Assembly: GCA_023525975.1 (NCBI GenBank)
Contig: CM042034.1
Location: 2,487,501-2,551,500, forward strand
Source of the DNA: Smallanthus sonchifolius
Lineage: Eukaryota > Streptophyta > Magnoliopsida > Asterales > Asteraceae
Reading direction: 5' to 3'
Length of the DNA: 64,000 bases
In this document: one piece after another, positions 45,781 through 60,700 of the stretch
Position numbering within the stretch: position 1 is the stretch's first letter
Layout of the letters: the number at the start of each line of letters is the position of its first letter
Translations under genes and position numbers: made by a program
Notes under the pieces: model-generated
Told to the model about the DNA's origin: nothing
Seen by the model: only the letters and a program-made list of their open reading frames with translations
Databases searched by the model: none

Positions 45781-48700
45781 TCACCTTGGTCTCCAAAAGC
45801 TAGGACCTGCAACACAAACGTAGACAAGTTAAAACATTTTGTCAATCGAGATTCATGAAATTCTTCGTAGTAGCGGTTTCAAAATGCTGGTGATGGGGTA
45901 ACTTTTTTAACGGCAAATGTTACTCATACTCTACTTTACACCAACAATTCTAAACTACTTCATTGTCCAGGTTTAAACCTGGGACCTTCCCTCTAAGAGA
46001 CATGTGCCTCTACCAAGTGGGCTAGCTCCACACTGGCAGGCGATAGGTAAGTTACACACCACACAGGGTAACTAGTTTTTTTGTAAAGTTTGTTACTTTT
46101 TTGTGCACTTTGCCCGTATAGTTGTGAAAACTACATTATTAAAATACTAATCTAAATTTTCATGATAAAGCAATTTGAGAGTCCGTAAGCAATTATTAAC
46201 ACACATTTCAGATGGGTGCTTGGGATTGTTTATTAGGAGAAGGTTCAAGGGGGAAAGGGGAACCATGCAAAAAACTCATAAAAAACCCAATTTCACATGT
46301 GAAAAATGTTACGTAACTTTTTTCGAAGCTTTTGCACATTATTAGACTAAGTGATATAGTATAGGGACTAGACTTATAATATGGTGTTCTATATAAACAC
46401 CTCTTTATGTAAACCCTAAACACACAATCACATTCTAATACAATCAATCATATTACAAGGTTTAACTTGGTATCAGAGCTAGGTTACAACCACCTGAAGC
46501 CACACCTCTTTTTTCTTTACAAGCTTTTTTTTTATCGTTCAATAACCAGATCCCCCACCACCAAACAACCGCGCTTAGTCTTCTCTATCCACTCCTACTG
46601 CCGCCGTCAACCACCACTGCCGCCTCCACCTATGGCGGAACCCTAGCCGCCACAGCGGCGGTACCCTATCCGCCACCACAAACACCACCGTCGCCGCCCT
46701 AAACCCTAACTCCTCCCCGTCGCCGCCACTATACAACAGTGGTCGTTTTTCCGGCGACGTGCGACTCGCGAAAGCCACAATGCTTTCAGTTCCGTTTATT
46801 CGAGGGTTGCATAAAAAAATAGAGATCTACAATAAGGGAGTAGAAAAAAAAGGGGGAACAAACCCATAGTTGTTGAAGAACTCCGGCGAACGACGAAGTG
46901 GTGATGGCCGGAAGAAGATTAGGGTTTTCCTAATGTAGTTTCAATTCGGCCTTTGAGGTTGGGCCTCACAAGCCCATTTACCATTGCTGTAAAAAAAATG
47001 TGTGACGGGCGAAAGCATGGTGAAGAAGGAGAAGACCAACTATCTTTTTAGTTTTATGTTTTTATATTTTCAACCTAAATCTCTCCCGAGCTTAGTTTGC
47101 GGGGGAATATTAGACTAAGTGATATAGTATAGGGACTAGACTTGTAATATGGTGTTCTATATAAACACCTCTTTATGTAAACCCTAAACACACAATCACA
47201 TTCTAATACAATCATATTACAAGGTTTAACTCACATAAACACATTTAGAAGCCGTTCTAAGAAAACAGACTTAATTTCTGTAAAAAAAATATTACTTTTT
47301 AAAATTCATTTTAACTTCTTTTTTTTTTCTTTTTAATTTTTTTTTGTTAAAATGGCCTTCTAAATATGTTAATATGCAAAAACTCCAAAAAAAATTATGT
47401 AAAAATGGGTTTTTCAAATGTGAAAATGAGTTTTTTACACGTTATTCACATGTGAAACATATGGTTCCTCGTTTTTTTAGAGTTCCCGAAAGAAACCTCC
47501 CCTGTTTATTTAAACAACTTATGCTTATGTTTATAAGCAGAAGCAGATAATCAGCTTATTGATAATAGCTTGTTCCCCAACTTGTAAGTTGTGTTGTCAA
47601 AAGCCCTCCAAGCGAGCGCCTAGGCGCAAATTTAAAGCCCTGCGCAGCTATAACGCCTAGAGGTGACCAAGGCGCAGATCTGGGCTTTTTTTTGCAAAGG
47701 CTAGCTCAGGCGAGGGCTTTTTGTCGGGAGCCAAATCAACCAAGGCGTAGGATTTATTCATTCAGGCGCAATCCAGTAATTAATTTCGATTTTTTTAAAA
47801 CTATTTTTTAGTCTTTCATTGGCGGTTGGCCCTAGAAAAAATAGGGACTACCAAATTAATTCCAAATCAACGATCTTTTGAATATATATATACACACCAT
47901 TGAAGGTTACAGAATAACAAACTGAAGTTTAAAGAAGAAAGAAATGGTATTCAATTTTTGGTATTACTTTTGATTATCTATTACTTTTTTCTTTTGGTAC
48001 TAATTATAACATGTTTTTTTAATATTAGTGGGGTGGTATTAGTTTTCAATGTATAATAGATTTGTTTTGCTTTTTTCCCTCTATATGCACATTTTTTATC
48101 TCAGGCCCTCACTTTTTTTGCGCCTAGGCCCGAGGCAATGCCTATGCGCCTATCGCATTTGACAACACAAGTTGTAAGTTAAGTGTTTGCGTTCATTTGA
48201 AATTTTGAAGGTAAACTTGTAATTTTGTATCCACCAAACACAGTCAGTTTGAAAACAACTTATATCACCCTAAATTAAACAAATGCAAAAACAACTTATA
48301 TCACTTCTTAAACGTTAAAATTCTGAAAAAAGTAGAGAAAACAGGCGAACCTCTAGTAGCCATATGAACAGATGCTTCAGGGTATGGTCTATGAGGTGCC
48401 ATGTCTCTATGATTTGGAGGTCTTACTGGATAATGCCAGGTGTTACTAGACATTGGAGGTTCACAGGGTGGGCCTGCATACATATTAGGAGGGTATCGTC
48501 CTCTCGGGCCATCAGGATGACAAGGACCTGTTATTACAGACAGAAAAATGACCAAAAATAGAATTAAATTAGATGACCACAAAGCATGAAAAAACATGGG
48601 ATAATTTTATACAAAAGCTATACAAGTATTCAAGAGTTTTTCACCAAGGCAAGTTAAACATTAAAACAACTTTTAAGGCCTCCCAACTATCAAATTAGTT

Positions 48701-51700
48701 TTCCTATAAGCCAATCATGACTACAACTTGCTCAAAAACTGTAAGAAACTCCCTCCAATCTGTACAAAAAAAAAATACAACTAAACCACTCAAATATGTT
48801 TTTGACAATTCAACTAGAGTTTGTTTCTTGAGTAATACAACTAAACCACTCAAATATGTTTTTGACAATTCAAACAGAGCTTGTTTCTTGAGTAGACTCG
48901 GGCCCATTTTTGTCATTTTTCAGAAATCTAGGTTTGACAAAAGCTTCAAACTTAAAAAAACATTGTCATTTTACAACGTTCGCTGCAAGCAAGCTTTTCT
49001 TTTTAGAATCGATATAACACAAATATACTCGGGTTTCTCTATGCCGAATCTTGCATTTAAGCCTTGTCAAAAATTGTAAATAGACATAACTGCCGCTAAA
49101 TTTAAGGTTTTTGTCACTTCCAGAGTAGTAAAGATGACAAAAACAACTCTGACTCTGCTTGATATGTTTAAGAAATTTATCTAGAGTTGATCACTAAACT
49201 CAAGGGCATTTTGTAATTTTTACAACTCTAGATGTGAAGCAAGCTTTAAAAATAAGAACATTTTGTTTATAAGTCTGATGTAAGGACATTTGGTGTTTTA
49301 AAAGTTCCAGAGAGGTTTTGTCTGCCAACATCAGCACAACCAAAAACAATTTGATAGTTAGGCGGTCATAATGAGAACTTTTTAACACTCGATGATAAAT
49401 GTATACATCATCCTAAAAACATAACTGAACTAAACTACAAAGAATCAAGATCTTACCAGAGAATGGAGGGGGTGGAAATCGCCAGCTGTCATCCTGAGGG
49501 GGCACATGCATTCTGTCATGATCACTGTGAAAATTACCAGTATCTGTACTGTTGACAAAATTGTATCTGCCAGGATATGAAGGGGGTGGAATTTCCCTGC
49601 ACGACTGATCTGATTGAAAATATGAAAACTGAGATGAAGGTGTGGGATGTGGCGGCCTTAGGTGCACGCTACTGACGCCTTGAACAGGTGGCCGAGTGAC
49701 ACCATAAGAGCAGGAATTTGATGATTCTGGTACTTCAGAAGGATGGTAATGAACTGATAGAGCAGCAGTTGATTGCTGTGGATCATCATTACCGTTCTAC
49801 ATTAACATGTGTCAAATAGATGTCAAATACACCACCAGATAGCCATAAATCAAAGTAAGGTTAGCAAAATGGGCGGATTAAAAAATGGGCCAAACAGGTA
49901 ATCTCCAGCTTACCTTAATACTTAAATGTCAAATATGATAACAAAGATCTTAACTAAAGTATGTTTTTTTTATTAAATGATTAGAAGGTTCTAAGCCTTA
50001 AATTCTTTTGGGTTAACCCAAAAACTACCGGTTCAGACCTGTTAAGATATAACAACATATCCTCTTTCTTGACAAAACGGAAGACTTGGACGGTTGAGAA
50101 TACGGCAGTTCAAAAAGATGGTGGCTCGATCTAAGTTCGCTCAAAAAATGCTCAGATGTAAACGAGCCGAGCCCGATCCAGGGTAGGTTCGGCTCATGGC
50201 TCGTCTTGTTGGCTCGTCTAATGAATACACACACACGCTTAGTTATAATTAGAGTAAAAGTGTTGGACTCTATCACTCCAAATACTTTCAAAATCCTAAT
50301 TTCCTAAATCCTATTTCAACTTTTAAATTCCTAAATCTGAATTGCACTTCAAAGTTCAAACCCTATTTGCCTCCAGAAATTCTCCGTCTCTCCCGCTTCC
50401 CCTTCCGGTTTTGGGTTGTGTATATTGAAAATAATATATTTTTGTTTATTCAATGTGTAAAAAAAAACGAGCTGGCTCGAGCTTTTCACGAGCCGAGCTC
50501 GAGCTCAACTTTTCAGCTCCTTAAAATTTTCAAGCCGAGTTTGGCTGACCCAAAACACTTCTTGTCTAAAATGGTTTAGCTTTTTATAAATGTTTAGCGT
50601 CAAATACACTTACAAAAATTTAATATTTCAAGAACATTGTAATCTTCAAATAAAATGTTTTAGAATGTTTATGCCTTGCAAGTTATAAATACCATTTGGA
50701 CGAGTTTTCACCTGTTTAGAAGTCTAAAATGCTTTAGCTTTTTGTAAAGATTTAGCGTCAAATACGCTTACAAAAATTTAATACTTCAAGAACAGTTTAT
50801 TCTTCAAATAAAATGTTTTAGAATGTCTATTCCTTGAAAGTTATAAATACCATTTGGACAAGTTTTCACCCGTTGGGTGGCCCATTTTATTTTTAGCTCA
50901 CTTTTTATACTTGTTTGACAAAGTTAGAGCTGAAAACATATTGCAAATCGACCATTCACAAGTAAAAGATCAAAAGTGCCACCTCTAGTTCAAAGCAATT
51001 TTAAAAATCAAATATTAAACTTACCTGGCTAGCTACATAAAGATTGGCTTCAGGAAAGTTACCCATGGCGTCAGGCAATAGAGGTGCAGAAAGAGAGGCT
51101 GATGGAGGTGGAGGAAGGGTAGCTGGAGGTTGAGGAGTAATTGAAACCGGTGGCGGAGGGGGCGGAGGAAGGGTGACAGGAGGAGGTGGAGGTGGAGGAA
51201 AGGAGGTGGGAGGTGGAAGGGAGGCCTGAGGAGGAGGTGGTGGCGGTGGAAGCGAGGCATGAGGTGGAGGAGAATTCGGCAGAGGTGGAGATGAAGGAGG
51301 CAAATCTTTGGGCAAAGGCGGCAAATGTTGTGGGAGATGATGGTGGGACGTCTCTGCTGCTTTTGCCACATGGGCAGAAACTGTAATTTCACCTTCATGA
51401 ATAGGGGCCACATCTTCCATTTCAAGCTCACCGTCAACATCCTCCAATACATGGGTATGCTTCTCTGCTGCAAGTGTAGGAACCTTATCAGATTCATCAC
51501 AAATCTCAGGATCCCTTTCAGGAGTTACAGCCTCAAAACCCTCTGCATCAGAATCACTTTCTTCTTTTTCATCTTTCAACATTGTTGGCATACAAAAACC
51601 ACATAATTGTATACTCGAATTGCTAAAAGCCAATAAAACAAAACAAAACAAAAAACAGTAAGTATTGATTTAATTAATTATTTGACAGAAAACTAAGATA

Positions 51701-54700
51701 ATGAAATACCTTCCATACTCATCAACTAGCATACCCTCAACTTCCCTAACAGGATCATCAAAAGCTCGTTCATTTCTAAAGGGCCGGCGGGAATTACTTA
51801 TTCTAGCAGACATGTTGTTGAGAGAGTCAAGCTCACGAATATGGTGACGGATCATTGGTTCTGGAAGAATCTTTCTTTCTTGCCAAAGCTTCAAAACCTA
51901 CCGAACAATACAAATATAAAGTTAGAAAATTCTGCATTGTTAGTTGAAACAAGTCAAGTTTTAGTAATGGAGCAGGCAAGTCGGGTAACTGGTCAATGCA
52001 GGTATTGGTTGAAATCATTTTTAGTGTGGGTTGAAATGGAAGAGACCGGGTTAGGTCGACCTGCTTAACACCTTGGTCAATGCAGGTCTCGGTTGAAATC
52101 ATTTTTAGGCCGGGTTGAAATGGAAATCATATAATGATGATGATAGTAATAATAATGACAACAACATGAGTAGAATATCTACGAAGAAAGACTTGCCTTT
52201 AAGCACTGCCTACGGTTTTCAAGAGCACTACTCCCTGGAGGAGCAGCAGCCAACAATAACCGTGGGAGCACTGCTTGGATAGCTGAAGGATACAAACCAC
52301 CCACATCGCCTGAAACAGAAACTATTGCATGACTTCTCGAAGGCAGTGTACAAAAATCAGTAACATTAACAAAGAGATAGTTGCATAAAACAGAAACAAT
52401 CTTTACCCTTATCCCAATTTACCAACCAACTTCAAATTAGGAGCAAAATAGGAACCAACTTACATTTTATCATCAACTAGAGCAACCAATTTACATTTTA
52501 TTACCAATTGCAAGACCGAATGGCGTGCCAAACCACTAGCTGAGTGAATTTGACATGACATCTTATTTGTCAAATTAGTGTGTGTGTGTGTATATGAATA
52601 TACGCCACGTGGCATCTGACGTAACATTTAATAATTACTTTTAGACCTAAATTTTTAACAAATAGATTAAACTTATATGGCAGTTTGTTTTTTTAACATA
52701 ACATTTTCTTTTGCATATGCAGCGGCCAGCATCATCAGCATTTTACAATTAAAATCAGTTGAAATGAGTTTGGTTGCTAGAATCAATAACTGATTCTAAG
52801 TTGGCTACCAAGCCAAGTTGTGCCTGATTTATCGTAGGTTGCTAAAACAGCAATAAACGGTAAGTTGATTTCTATTTTGTGTCTGGTTAAGCTGTTTGCT
52901 AAAATCACGAAAAAAATGTATTCAATTTGTGCGATTTGCCCATAATAAAGACGGTAATGGTGCATTCGTAGTGCTGTTAAACCAACAAATGTAACTAAAT
53001 ACCTCTAAGCCCTCGAGAACACTGTGCAATAGAATCCACAAGAAAGAACAAGTCCACCCGTTTATGTAAGCTTGATTCAGCTTCCAAACTGCGAGCAATA
53101 GTTTCCACCACCTACAATCAAAACAATTGGTTGTATAATTACCAAATACAATAGTATTACGAAAATAATGAAAATCTTAATAAAAGAAATTAGGAGGTTA
53201 TATCAATATGCACTGAAAAATAGACTTTGAGCCGCTTTCAACCTGTTCTCCTTAAAGTTAATTTTTTTTATCTAGCCAGTTTGTGATAAATACATCTTAA
53301 ATGAACCCATCATAAAGTAAATCGGTCAAATTGCAAGAATGTGGCCATTTAGAATCCAAAAAAATATGAACTCTCAAAATTGAAGATATGTAATTTGAAT
53401 ATTTGACAGATCTTGGAAAAAAATGTCAATTCTACCCTCAAAGCATTTAAGATACCAATTGACATTAAAAACTTGCAAAAGCTACTGATAAGATTTAATC
53501 AAAGATAAAACAGGAAAATCAGTAAAATATAACTAGAGTGAGTTAGAAACATCATTCCTGACTTCATTTATTACACTGGATATCTCTGCTTACACTGTTT
53601 CATAACAGTTTGCTTACACTGTTTCATAACAGTTTTGGTCCCTGTATTCTAAAAAATGACGAAGATACCCTCATCATTTCTTCAACTGTGAGTTTCTTCT
53701 AGAATATTTTTTGTAACTTCAAGTGAAATGATTAGCATGCCTAATTGTATGCACAACACAGAGATTTGAGACATGTGGCAGAATTTGAAGGAAAATATGA
53801 GAGAGACCAGGCATCCCAATTGCAACTATTTTTAAACCCAAATTCATAAAACTCAATAACACAAACTTAAACTTAATAACTTCTTACATCTTGCTGAAAT
53901 CAAATCCTAACATCAAACATAATAAAAAACAAAACCCAGAAATCTTTCTTTATCTGTAGATTCTAGAAAAGCAAAGCTACGAAAACTGTAAGTTACTCTT
54001 ATAACTATCTAACTTTGAATCTGGACAGATATTTTGGGACAAATTAAATAAAAACTGAGACATAATATTACCTTTACAGCAATGCCAAATTTAGCACAGT
54101 CAATCGCAATACGGGTAGCCCGGTCAATGCTTTTTTTGGTCCGAGTTAGTGCCGCAAGACTTGCCTCAAAGGAAGTTAAAGCAGCATCTGCTTCTGAGAT
54201 AGTGCTCCATTTGTTGCCAGTGTGTTTCGCTTTTTCATGCACATTGGGACTAAAACAGGCACTGTTTTCAAGTAAATTACTACTATATGACGTTGACGTG
54301 GTGTGGCAAACTACAGTATTATTGGGTGGTGAGGCTCGTGACACATCAGTCGAGGCTAACTGGTCAGTCAGAAGGGAGGGTGTCCGGGTACCTGACACAC
54401 TTTTATGGCTCATGTTATCTTCAAAAATACGAATTGAACGAAAAAGTTCAGGCTCCAGGTCAACGGTCAACTCTTTCACAGTAACAAGAGACGAAGAGTC
54501 ATCTACTTCCATGACTGACTTTTTGGTTCCTTCAGCATCTTCAACTCTAAAACAAAAGATGGTTACAACAATGAAGTCAACAAACATGGGAAGTAACAGA
54601 AAAGAACTAGCTGGCCACTATATCATGTGGACATCTCAACCCAGTTATATGGAAACGAGTCAATTCAGGTTGTATATTATTGGTAGCGGGTCAAAGTCAA

Positions 54701-57700
54701 ACAAGTAAAATAAGAGACTATAATATTCAGTGATGTAGTTTTTGTAATCTTCACTAATGCATTAGTTATTTACAAAAATCAGAAAAACAATTGTAAATCA
54801 CCTCAAACCCATCCAGACCCAAACCCATTTGATATCTTATCCAACCTGTCTGAACCAAACCCATATTGACATGTTTCTACATACAAATGGGCAGAGATAA
54901 ATCTAACAGGTCAAAACTGCCTAAACTGTATACAAACTCTTACAATGTTCTAATTCGTTTATTTCAAATAAATTATGATATTACTTTATTGATATGGTTT
55001 TTAACATATTTAATTAATAACTATTTACAAAATTCAGAAATACGTTGGTGGGCCAGACCAATTTTACCACCAACTTGACCCGCACCCATTTTGACCCGTT
55101 ATATAACCTACCAACTTTTACCTATTTTACCATCTCTAGCACTCTCTTATTGAACATTAGCAAAAGGTGTTGCAATAGATGCATATTAACTTACATTGCA
55201 TTGTTGTTGGCATCATCCTGAATTGGATGGTCTACATTATTGCAGTTTATTGGAGAAGAAGACCGCACCAAAGTGACGTCATCATGTGAAACAACTCCAT
55301 TTTCCAAATTACTTGATACAGGATCTGAACTCACCCCAGACCCAGAAACATCAGATGGCTCTTTTTTAAATTTAGGAGAAAACTCTTTCTTCTCAACATT
55401 GTCTGATGAAGGTTTCGGGCTTTCTGGGCATGCTACTGTTCCAACAGCTTCAGTAAAAGAGTCCAGCATAACAGAATCTTTGCCATCATCATGTGAAACA
55501 GCTCCATTTTCCAAATTACTTGACACGGGATCTGAACTCACCACCCCAGACCCAGAAACATCAAAAAGATCTTTTTTTAATTCAGAAAACGACTCTTTCT
55601 TGTCAACATAATCAGAAGAAGAATTTGGGCTTTCTGGGCAAGCTACTGTTTCAACAGGTTCAGTAAAAGAATCCAGCATAACAGAATCTTTACCATCATC
55701 ATGTGAAACAACTCCATTTTCCAAATTACTCGATACAGGATCTGAACTCCCAGACCCAGAAACATCAGATGGATCTTTTTTTAATTCAGGAGAAGACTCT
55801 TTCTTCTCAACATCATCTGATGAAGGTTTCGGGCTTTCTGGGCACACTACTGTTTCAGCAGCTTCAGTAAAAGATTCCAGCATAACGGAATCTTTACCAA
55901 CAGCAATTTCATCTGGCTTTTGTTCCGGGCTACTAGTTCTAGAAGGTTGACTGCACGTGTCGATCTCATCAATCGTCTCATTCTGTTCAACTGGTGAAGA
56001 TAAATTACTACTGCTATCATCTGTTTCTTTACTCTCCAAATTTCCATTAATTATTGTCTTCATAGTAGATGGCCCATCGGGAAAGCCTTGCTTATCCTCG
56101 GCCACATTTGCAGACATAGCTTCAAGGGCCCGATGTAGTCGTTTGGATGGTGGTAAAGCAGCTTCATCATCAACAAAACCACCAAAATGTTTAACATTGT
56201 TAGCTTCCCTCAAAGGTGGTTTACTAGCACTACATTTGTGTAATGTAAAAGAGGGGTCTAATCCTTCCTGTGTCGTATCTTTTGCACCACTCGAGACTAC
56301 ACAGTCGTGGCCTGGTTTATTCACGGGTTCTGTTGTTCGACTCATTCGAACCCGGGCCCGTTTCACTAGAGGCAGGTGTTCGTCACCATTTTCCTTGGAA
56401 TACTTTCCAACAATTTTTTCAATATCAGAGTTCTGAATGGGTTCGGCTTTATACATTTTGTCAAGTTTATCATGGAATTCACGTTTTCTACTTGGCTTTC
56501 TTTTCTTCTTATTAATCACCGCTTTATTTTGAAATTCAAGTGTCTGACTCAACTGTATGTCATACTCATTTTCCATAATACTGTTATAACCAGATTGTAT
56601 ACAATTTCCCTCATTTAAATTCTTGGTATCAGAATCAACAGTCACAATTTCAGACCCTTTTTCTTCTGGACTTGCATTTGAACGAGGTTCATCTGACAAA
56701 ACCGGTGATCTCCTTACCCGTTTTGACCTCTTTTGTGGCCCGTCTCGTGATAAGCTCAACAAATTACCATTATTCAGCACAACACCTTCTCTTACCGAAC
56801 TTCTTGACCTTCGAGCAGAGAGTACCTGAGTACCAGAATATTTCTTTCTGGAGTAGGTTGTCGGTAAAGGTGCTTTCTTGACCGCCAAGTCACTAGTATG
56901 CCACTCAGACGTTTTTTTGTCATCTTGTACAAGCAAAGCAGCAACCCCATCATTAGGTTCTAAAGAATCTGAGATTTTTTGGCATGAGTCAACAGTAGGT
57001 GTGACAGCTTCATCCTTTGACCCTGAGCTGGCAACACATTCCTCTGATTTGACCTCATTTGTTGAAGCAGTTTGACCAATTATGTTATTAATGTTATTAG
57101 CTTGTTCCTGTTTTTTTAATTCCTCATAACTATCGATAATTTCCCTTACAGCACGAAGAAAATCGGCACCTTTACCATGACGTTTATTCATAAGAGATTC
57201 TTTTTTCTCTTCAGTAAAAGCCTCTACATCGGCTGGATTACAGAATGCTCTGCAAAGAGAGAGGAGAGAGTTATTTGAGTAGTCCATCAAAATACCTTAA
57301 GTACCCACAAAATGAAAGCAATACCAAGCTATAGGAAAACAAGATAGACGACGCCTATTGCACGGGTTGAGAAACGGATCATAACGAAATTAGGTCAAAA
57401 GTATAAAGGCAGATCTGACCCAAAACACGTTTTGTACAGAAACATATAATCTTCAATAAACAATTGGTGTCAAGTATGATTGTTAAAGAACATTATTTCA
57501 TAAAATGATCTAATTTTTTAATGAAGTGATGTTAGAGATTTTATGCATTATATATACAACTTGTGCAACTTTCAACACGTTCTACCCAATTGACCAACTC
57601 AAAAGTAAACGGGTCAAAATTGCCATCTTAACAAGATGAAAATGACAAATCATGAATGCACGGTGTTGCAGTAAGCTATAAAAACCCAACAGCATCTCTA

Positions 57701-60700
57701 TCCAACTGCTTAAAAGCGTCATGAAAACAAATGCTATTACAAAATATGTAGAGACTAGAGACCCTACAATCCTGACTCACAGAAGCTCCACAGCCATAGG
57801 ACACTATATGGTGCAAAACCTAGTCTTGTAGAGTTTCTGCTCATTGTGACTTGTAGGCGCAATAATCAGTCTTCAATGTTTTTGAATCAACGGATTCTAT
57901 TTTTGCTACTGGTATATGATATTTTAGGGACCAATAAAACAACGTTGAATCAGTTCCACTCAATACTTGATGCACTCACAACTCACAAGATCGCCTCGCG
58001 CCTTGAGGCGCACTTCTCAAACCAAGAAAGAGATTTTACCTAATCACACGTTCCTTAAACCTACTTTGAAGGACTTCTAACGCCATCTCATAAGGTGTGT
58101 ATCCTTTTATCACAATTCACAAGAACGTTTATTTTGGTCACTTATCAGATAACTTCTATTTTTCAAGCCCTTTTTAACAGTTGATTATCTCATTAGTATA
58201 GCTTAAAACAGCAAAAGCACTTCCAACCACTATCTTCTACGTCACGTTTTAACACAACTGATTAACTTATTCCAAGTATCAGATATCAAATATTCACTTT
58301 CCAAATGCATGTCCTAGATTACTTCACTGTGGCTATAATAAAGACTGCATGATGTTGGGCTAATTGTTGTGGAGGCCCGATCAAGGGAGGGTGGCCGGCC
58401 CTAGCCTTGGGTTGGCCCACGCGTCTTTATTTAGCCGGCCCTAGTTATCTCTATGTGGGCTTGGGCCTAACTTGGGGATTAAGTTACCTAACCCTAGATT
58501 AGTCTCTATATATTGATATCATTGTACTTGTAATTCTTTGAGCACCTAAATATAAACCCTAGTTGCAAAGTGGACGTAGGTCAGTTTAGACCGAACCACT
58601 ATAAATCTCGTGTTCCTGTTTTCCCCGCATTCGTGTTTGCGTGTGTGTGTTCGTGTGTGATCGTCTTTAATCCTAACAACTGGTATCAGAGCTTTGGCTC
58701 GAGATCAGATCACACGAACCGTTACTGTTTGCTGCCGCCAGTTTAGGGTTCCGCCGCTACAGTAGCGCTGTCGCAACAGTACCCCGCCGTGAACAGTACC
58801 GCGCCGCCGCCACAGTGTTTCCCGGCTGTGAACAGTATTTTTCAGCCGTGAACAGTACCGCGCGCCGCTACAGTGTTTCCCGCCTGTGAACAGTATTTTC
58901 AGCCGTGAACAGTAACGCGCCGTCGCTACAGTGTTTCCCGGTTGTGAACAGTATTTTCAGTCGTTAACAGTACCGCCGCCGCTACAGTGCCTCTGGAACA
59001 GTACCGTCGCTACAGTACCCCTTCTGAGTTTGACCAGAAAAGTCAACAGCGTGCTGAGTTTGACCAGAAAAGTCAACAGTCTGCTGAGTTTGACCAGAAA
59101 AAGTCAACAGCTGCTGTTTTCTGTCGGGCAGTCTGCACGTTCTACGAGGTCAGTTTTTCGAGTTGCTCTTTTAGTTCGTTGCAGTTCGCAATGGCAGATA
59201 ACGAGAAAACGAAGATAGAGAAGTTTGATGGGAATAAGTTTGGTTGGTGGAAGATGCAAATTGAGGCACTACTTTGTCAGAAAGACTTAGATGCAGTGCT
59301 TGAGGGTGAGAAGCCAGAAGGTATGTCACAAGCAGATTGGATGAAGATGGATAAGAAAGCCAGAGCAGTGATAACGCTTTCTCTGTCAGAGAATGTTGCC
59401 TATAACATCCAGAAGGAGACCTCAGCAAAAGGTATGATGGAAGCATTATCTAACATGTATGAGAAGCCATCTGCAGCAAATAAGGTTTATCTTATTCGAG
59501 AGCTTGTGAATACTAGGATGAAGGAGGGTGACTCGGTAGCAAATCACATCAATAACCTAAATTCGATATTGTCTCGCTTAGTGTCTGTCGATATTAAGTT
59601 TGATGATGAGGTCCAAGCCTTACTGTTATTATCCTCATTGCCTGAAAGTTGGTCCGGAACTGCTGTTACTAGCACTTCGAAATCGAGTAAGTTTACGTTT
59701 GAGAAGATGCGGGATCTTATTCTGGGAGAGGATGCTCGACGTCGTGGTTCAGGTGAGTCTTCAAGTTCTTTGTTGAGTACAGAGGCCAGGGGAAGAAAGA
59801 ATCAGCGGGAAAGTCGTCAGAGCAAGAGGAGGAGTGTGTCTAAGGCTCGGAAGGATGTGGTATGTTGGAATTGTAATGAAGTAGGACACTTTAGGAATCA
59901 GTGTTCGAAACAGAAGAAAGAAATAAACTCTGCAGGAGACTACAATGATGATGATGATGCGTTAGTTTGTAGTGTGGAGAGCAGTGTGGATTCCTGGGTT
60001 ATGGATTATGGTGCTTCATTTCACGCTACCCACAGCAGTGAAGCACTGCAAAATTTGAAAGAAGGTGACTTTGGAAAGGTAAAACTGGCGAATGATGAGG
60101 TACTTGATGTTACGGGCATGGGTGACATTGTTTTGAAGACTTCAGTCGGTTCGTGGACTTTAAGAGATGTCAGGGTTATTCCAGGTCTGAAAAGGTTGTT
60201 GATTTCAGTTGGCCAGTTGGATGATCAGGGACATGAAGTTAAGTTCGGGAATGGACAGTGGAAGGTTGTCAAAGGGAATATGGTCATGGCTCGTGGAAAG
60301 AAAAGAGGCTCATTATACATGGTCAGTATACCATCAGAAGGAAGTGACGTTCCAGTTCCGAAGAAAAACAAAGTCAAGTTCACAGAATCTCAGGGACAGA
60401 AGAGGGTTTCCTTTGCAAGAGAGAAACCTAGAGTCACAGGGAAGATTCGGGATGAACGAGTTTGGAAGGTCAAACCAGTAGGGGGACATCGTGACAGTGG
60501 GAGCGCAAGGTGTGTTTCAGTTACAGTCTCAGAACGACAGTGGGTTAAAAAGACCAGAATTCCAGATGGAAAAGTCTCTCCAGAGAATGTCTTGCTAGTT
60601 ATGGAGAGTGTGTGTTCTCAGGATTTCTTAGGATTCGGCAGTTCGTTTAAGTGGGAGCCGGCAAGGACAGAGAACGGGTCACAGGTTATGACTGATGAGT

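Noticed and set aside
51033..51500. Leu/His/Pro-rich minus-strand open frame
   Set aside because: Out-of-frame shadow of the proline-rich exon of the HUA2-like gene.
54082..54708. 208-codon plus-strand open frame
   Set aside because: Lies antisense over the HUA2-like exon at 54072-54546, whose frame is supported by conserved CID sequence and matching splice phases.
58987..59190. 68-codon upstream extension of the Copia gag
   Set aside because: No ATG in this part; it is leader sequence with tandem repeats, and the family start is at MADNEK.
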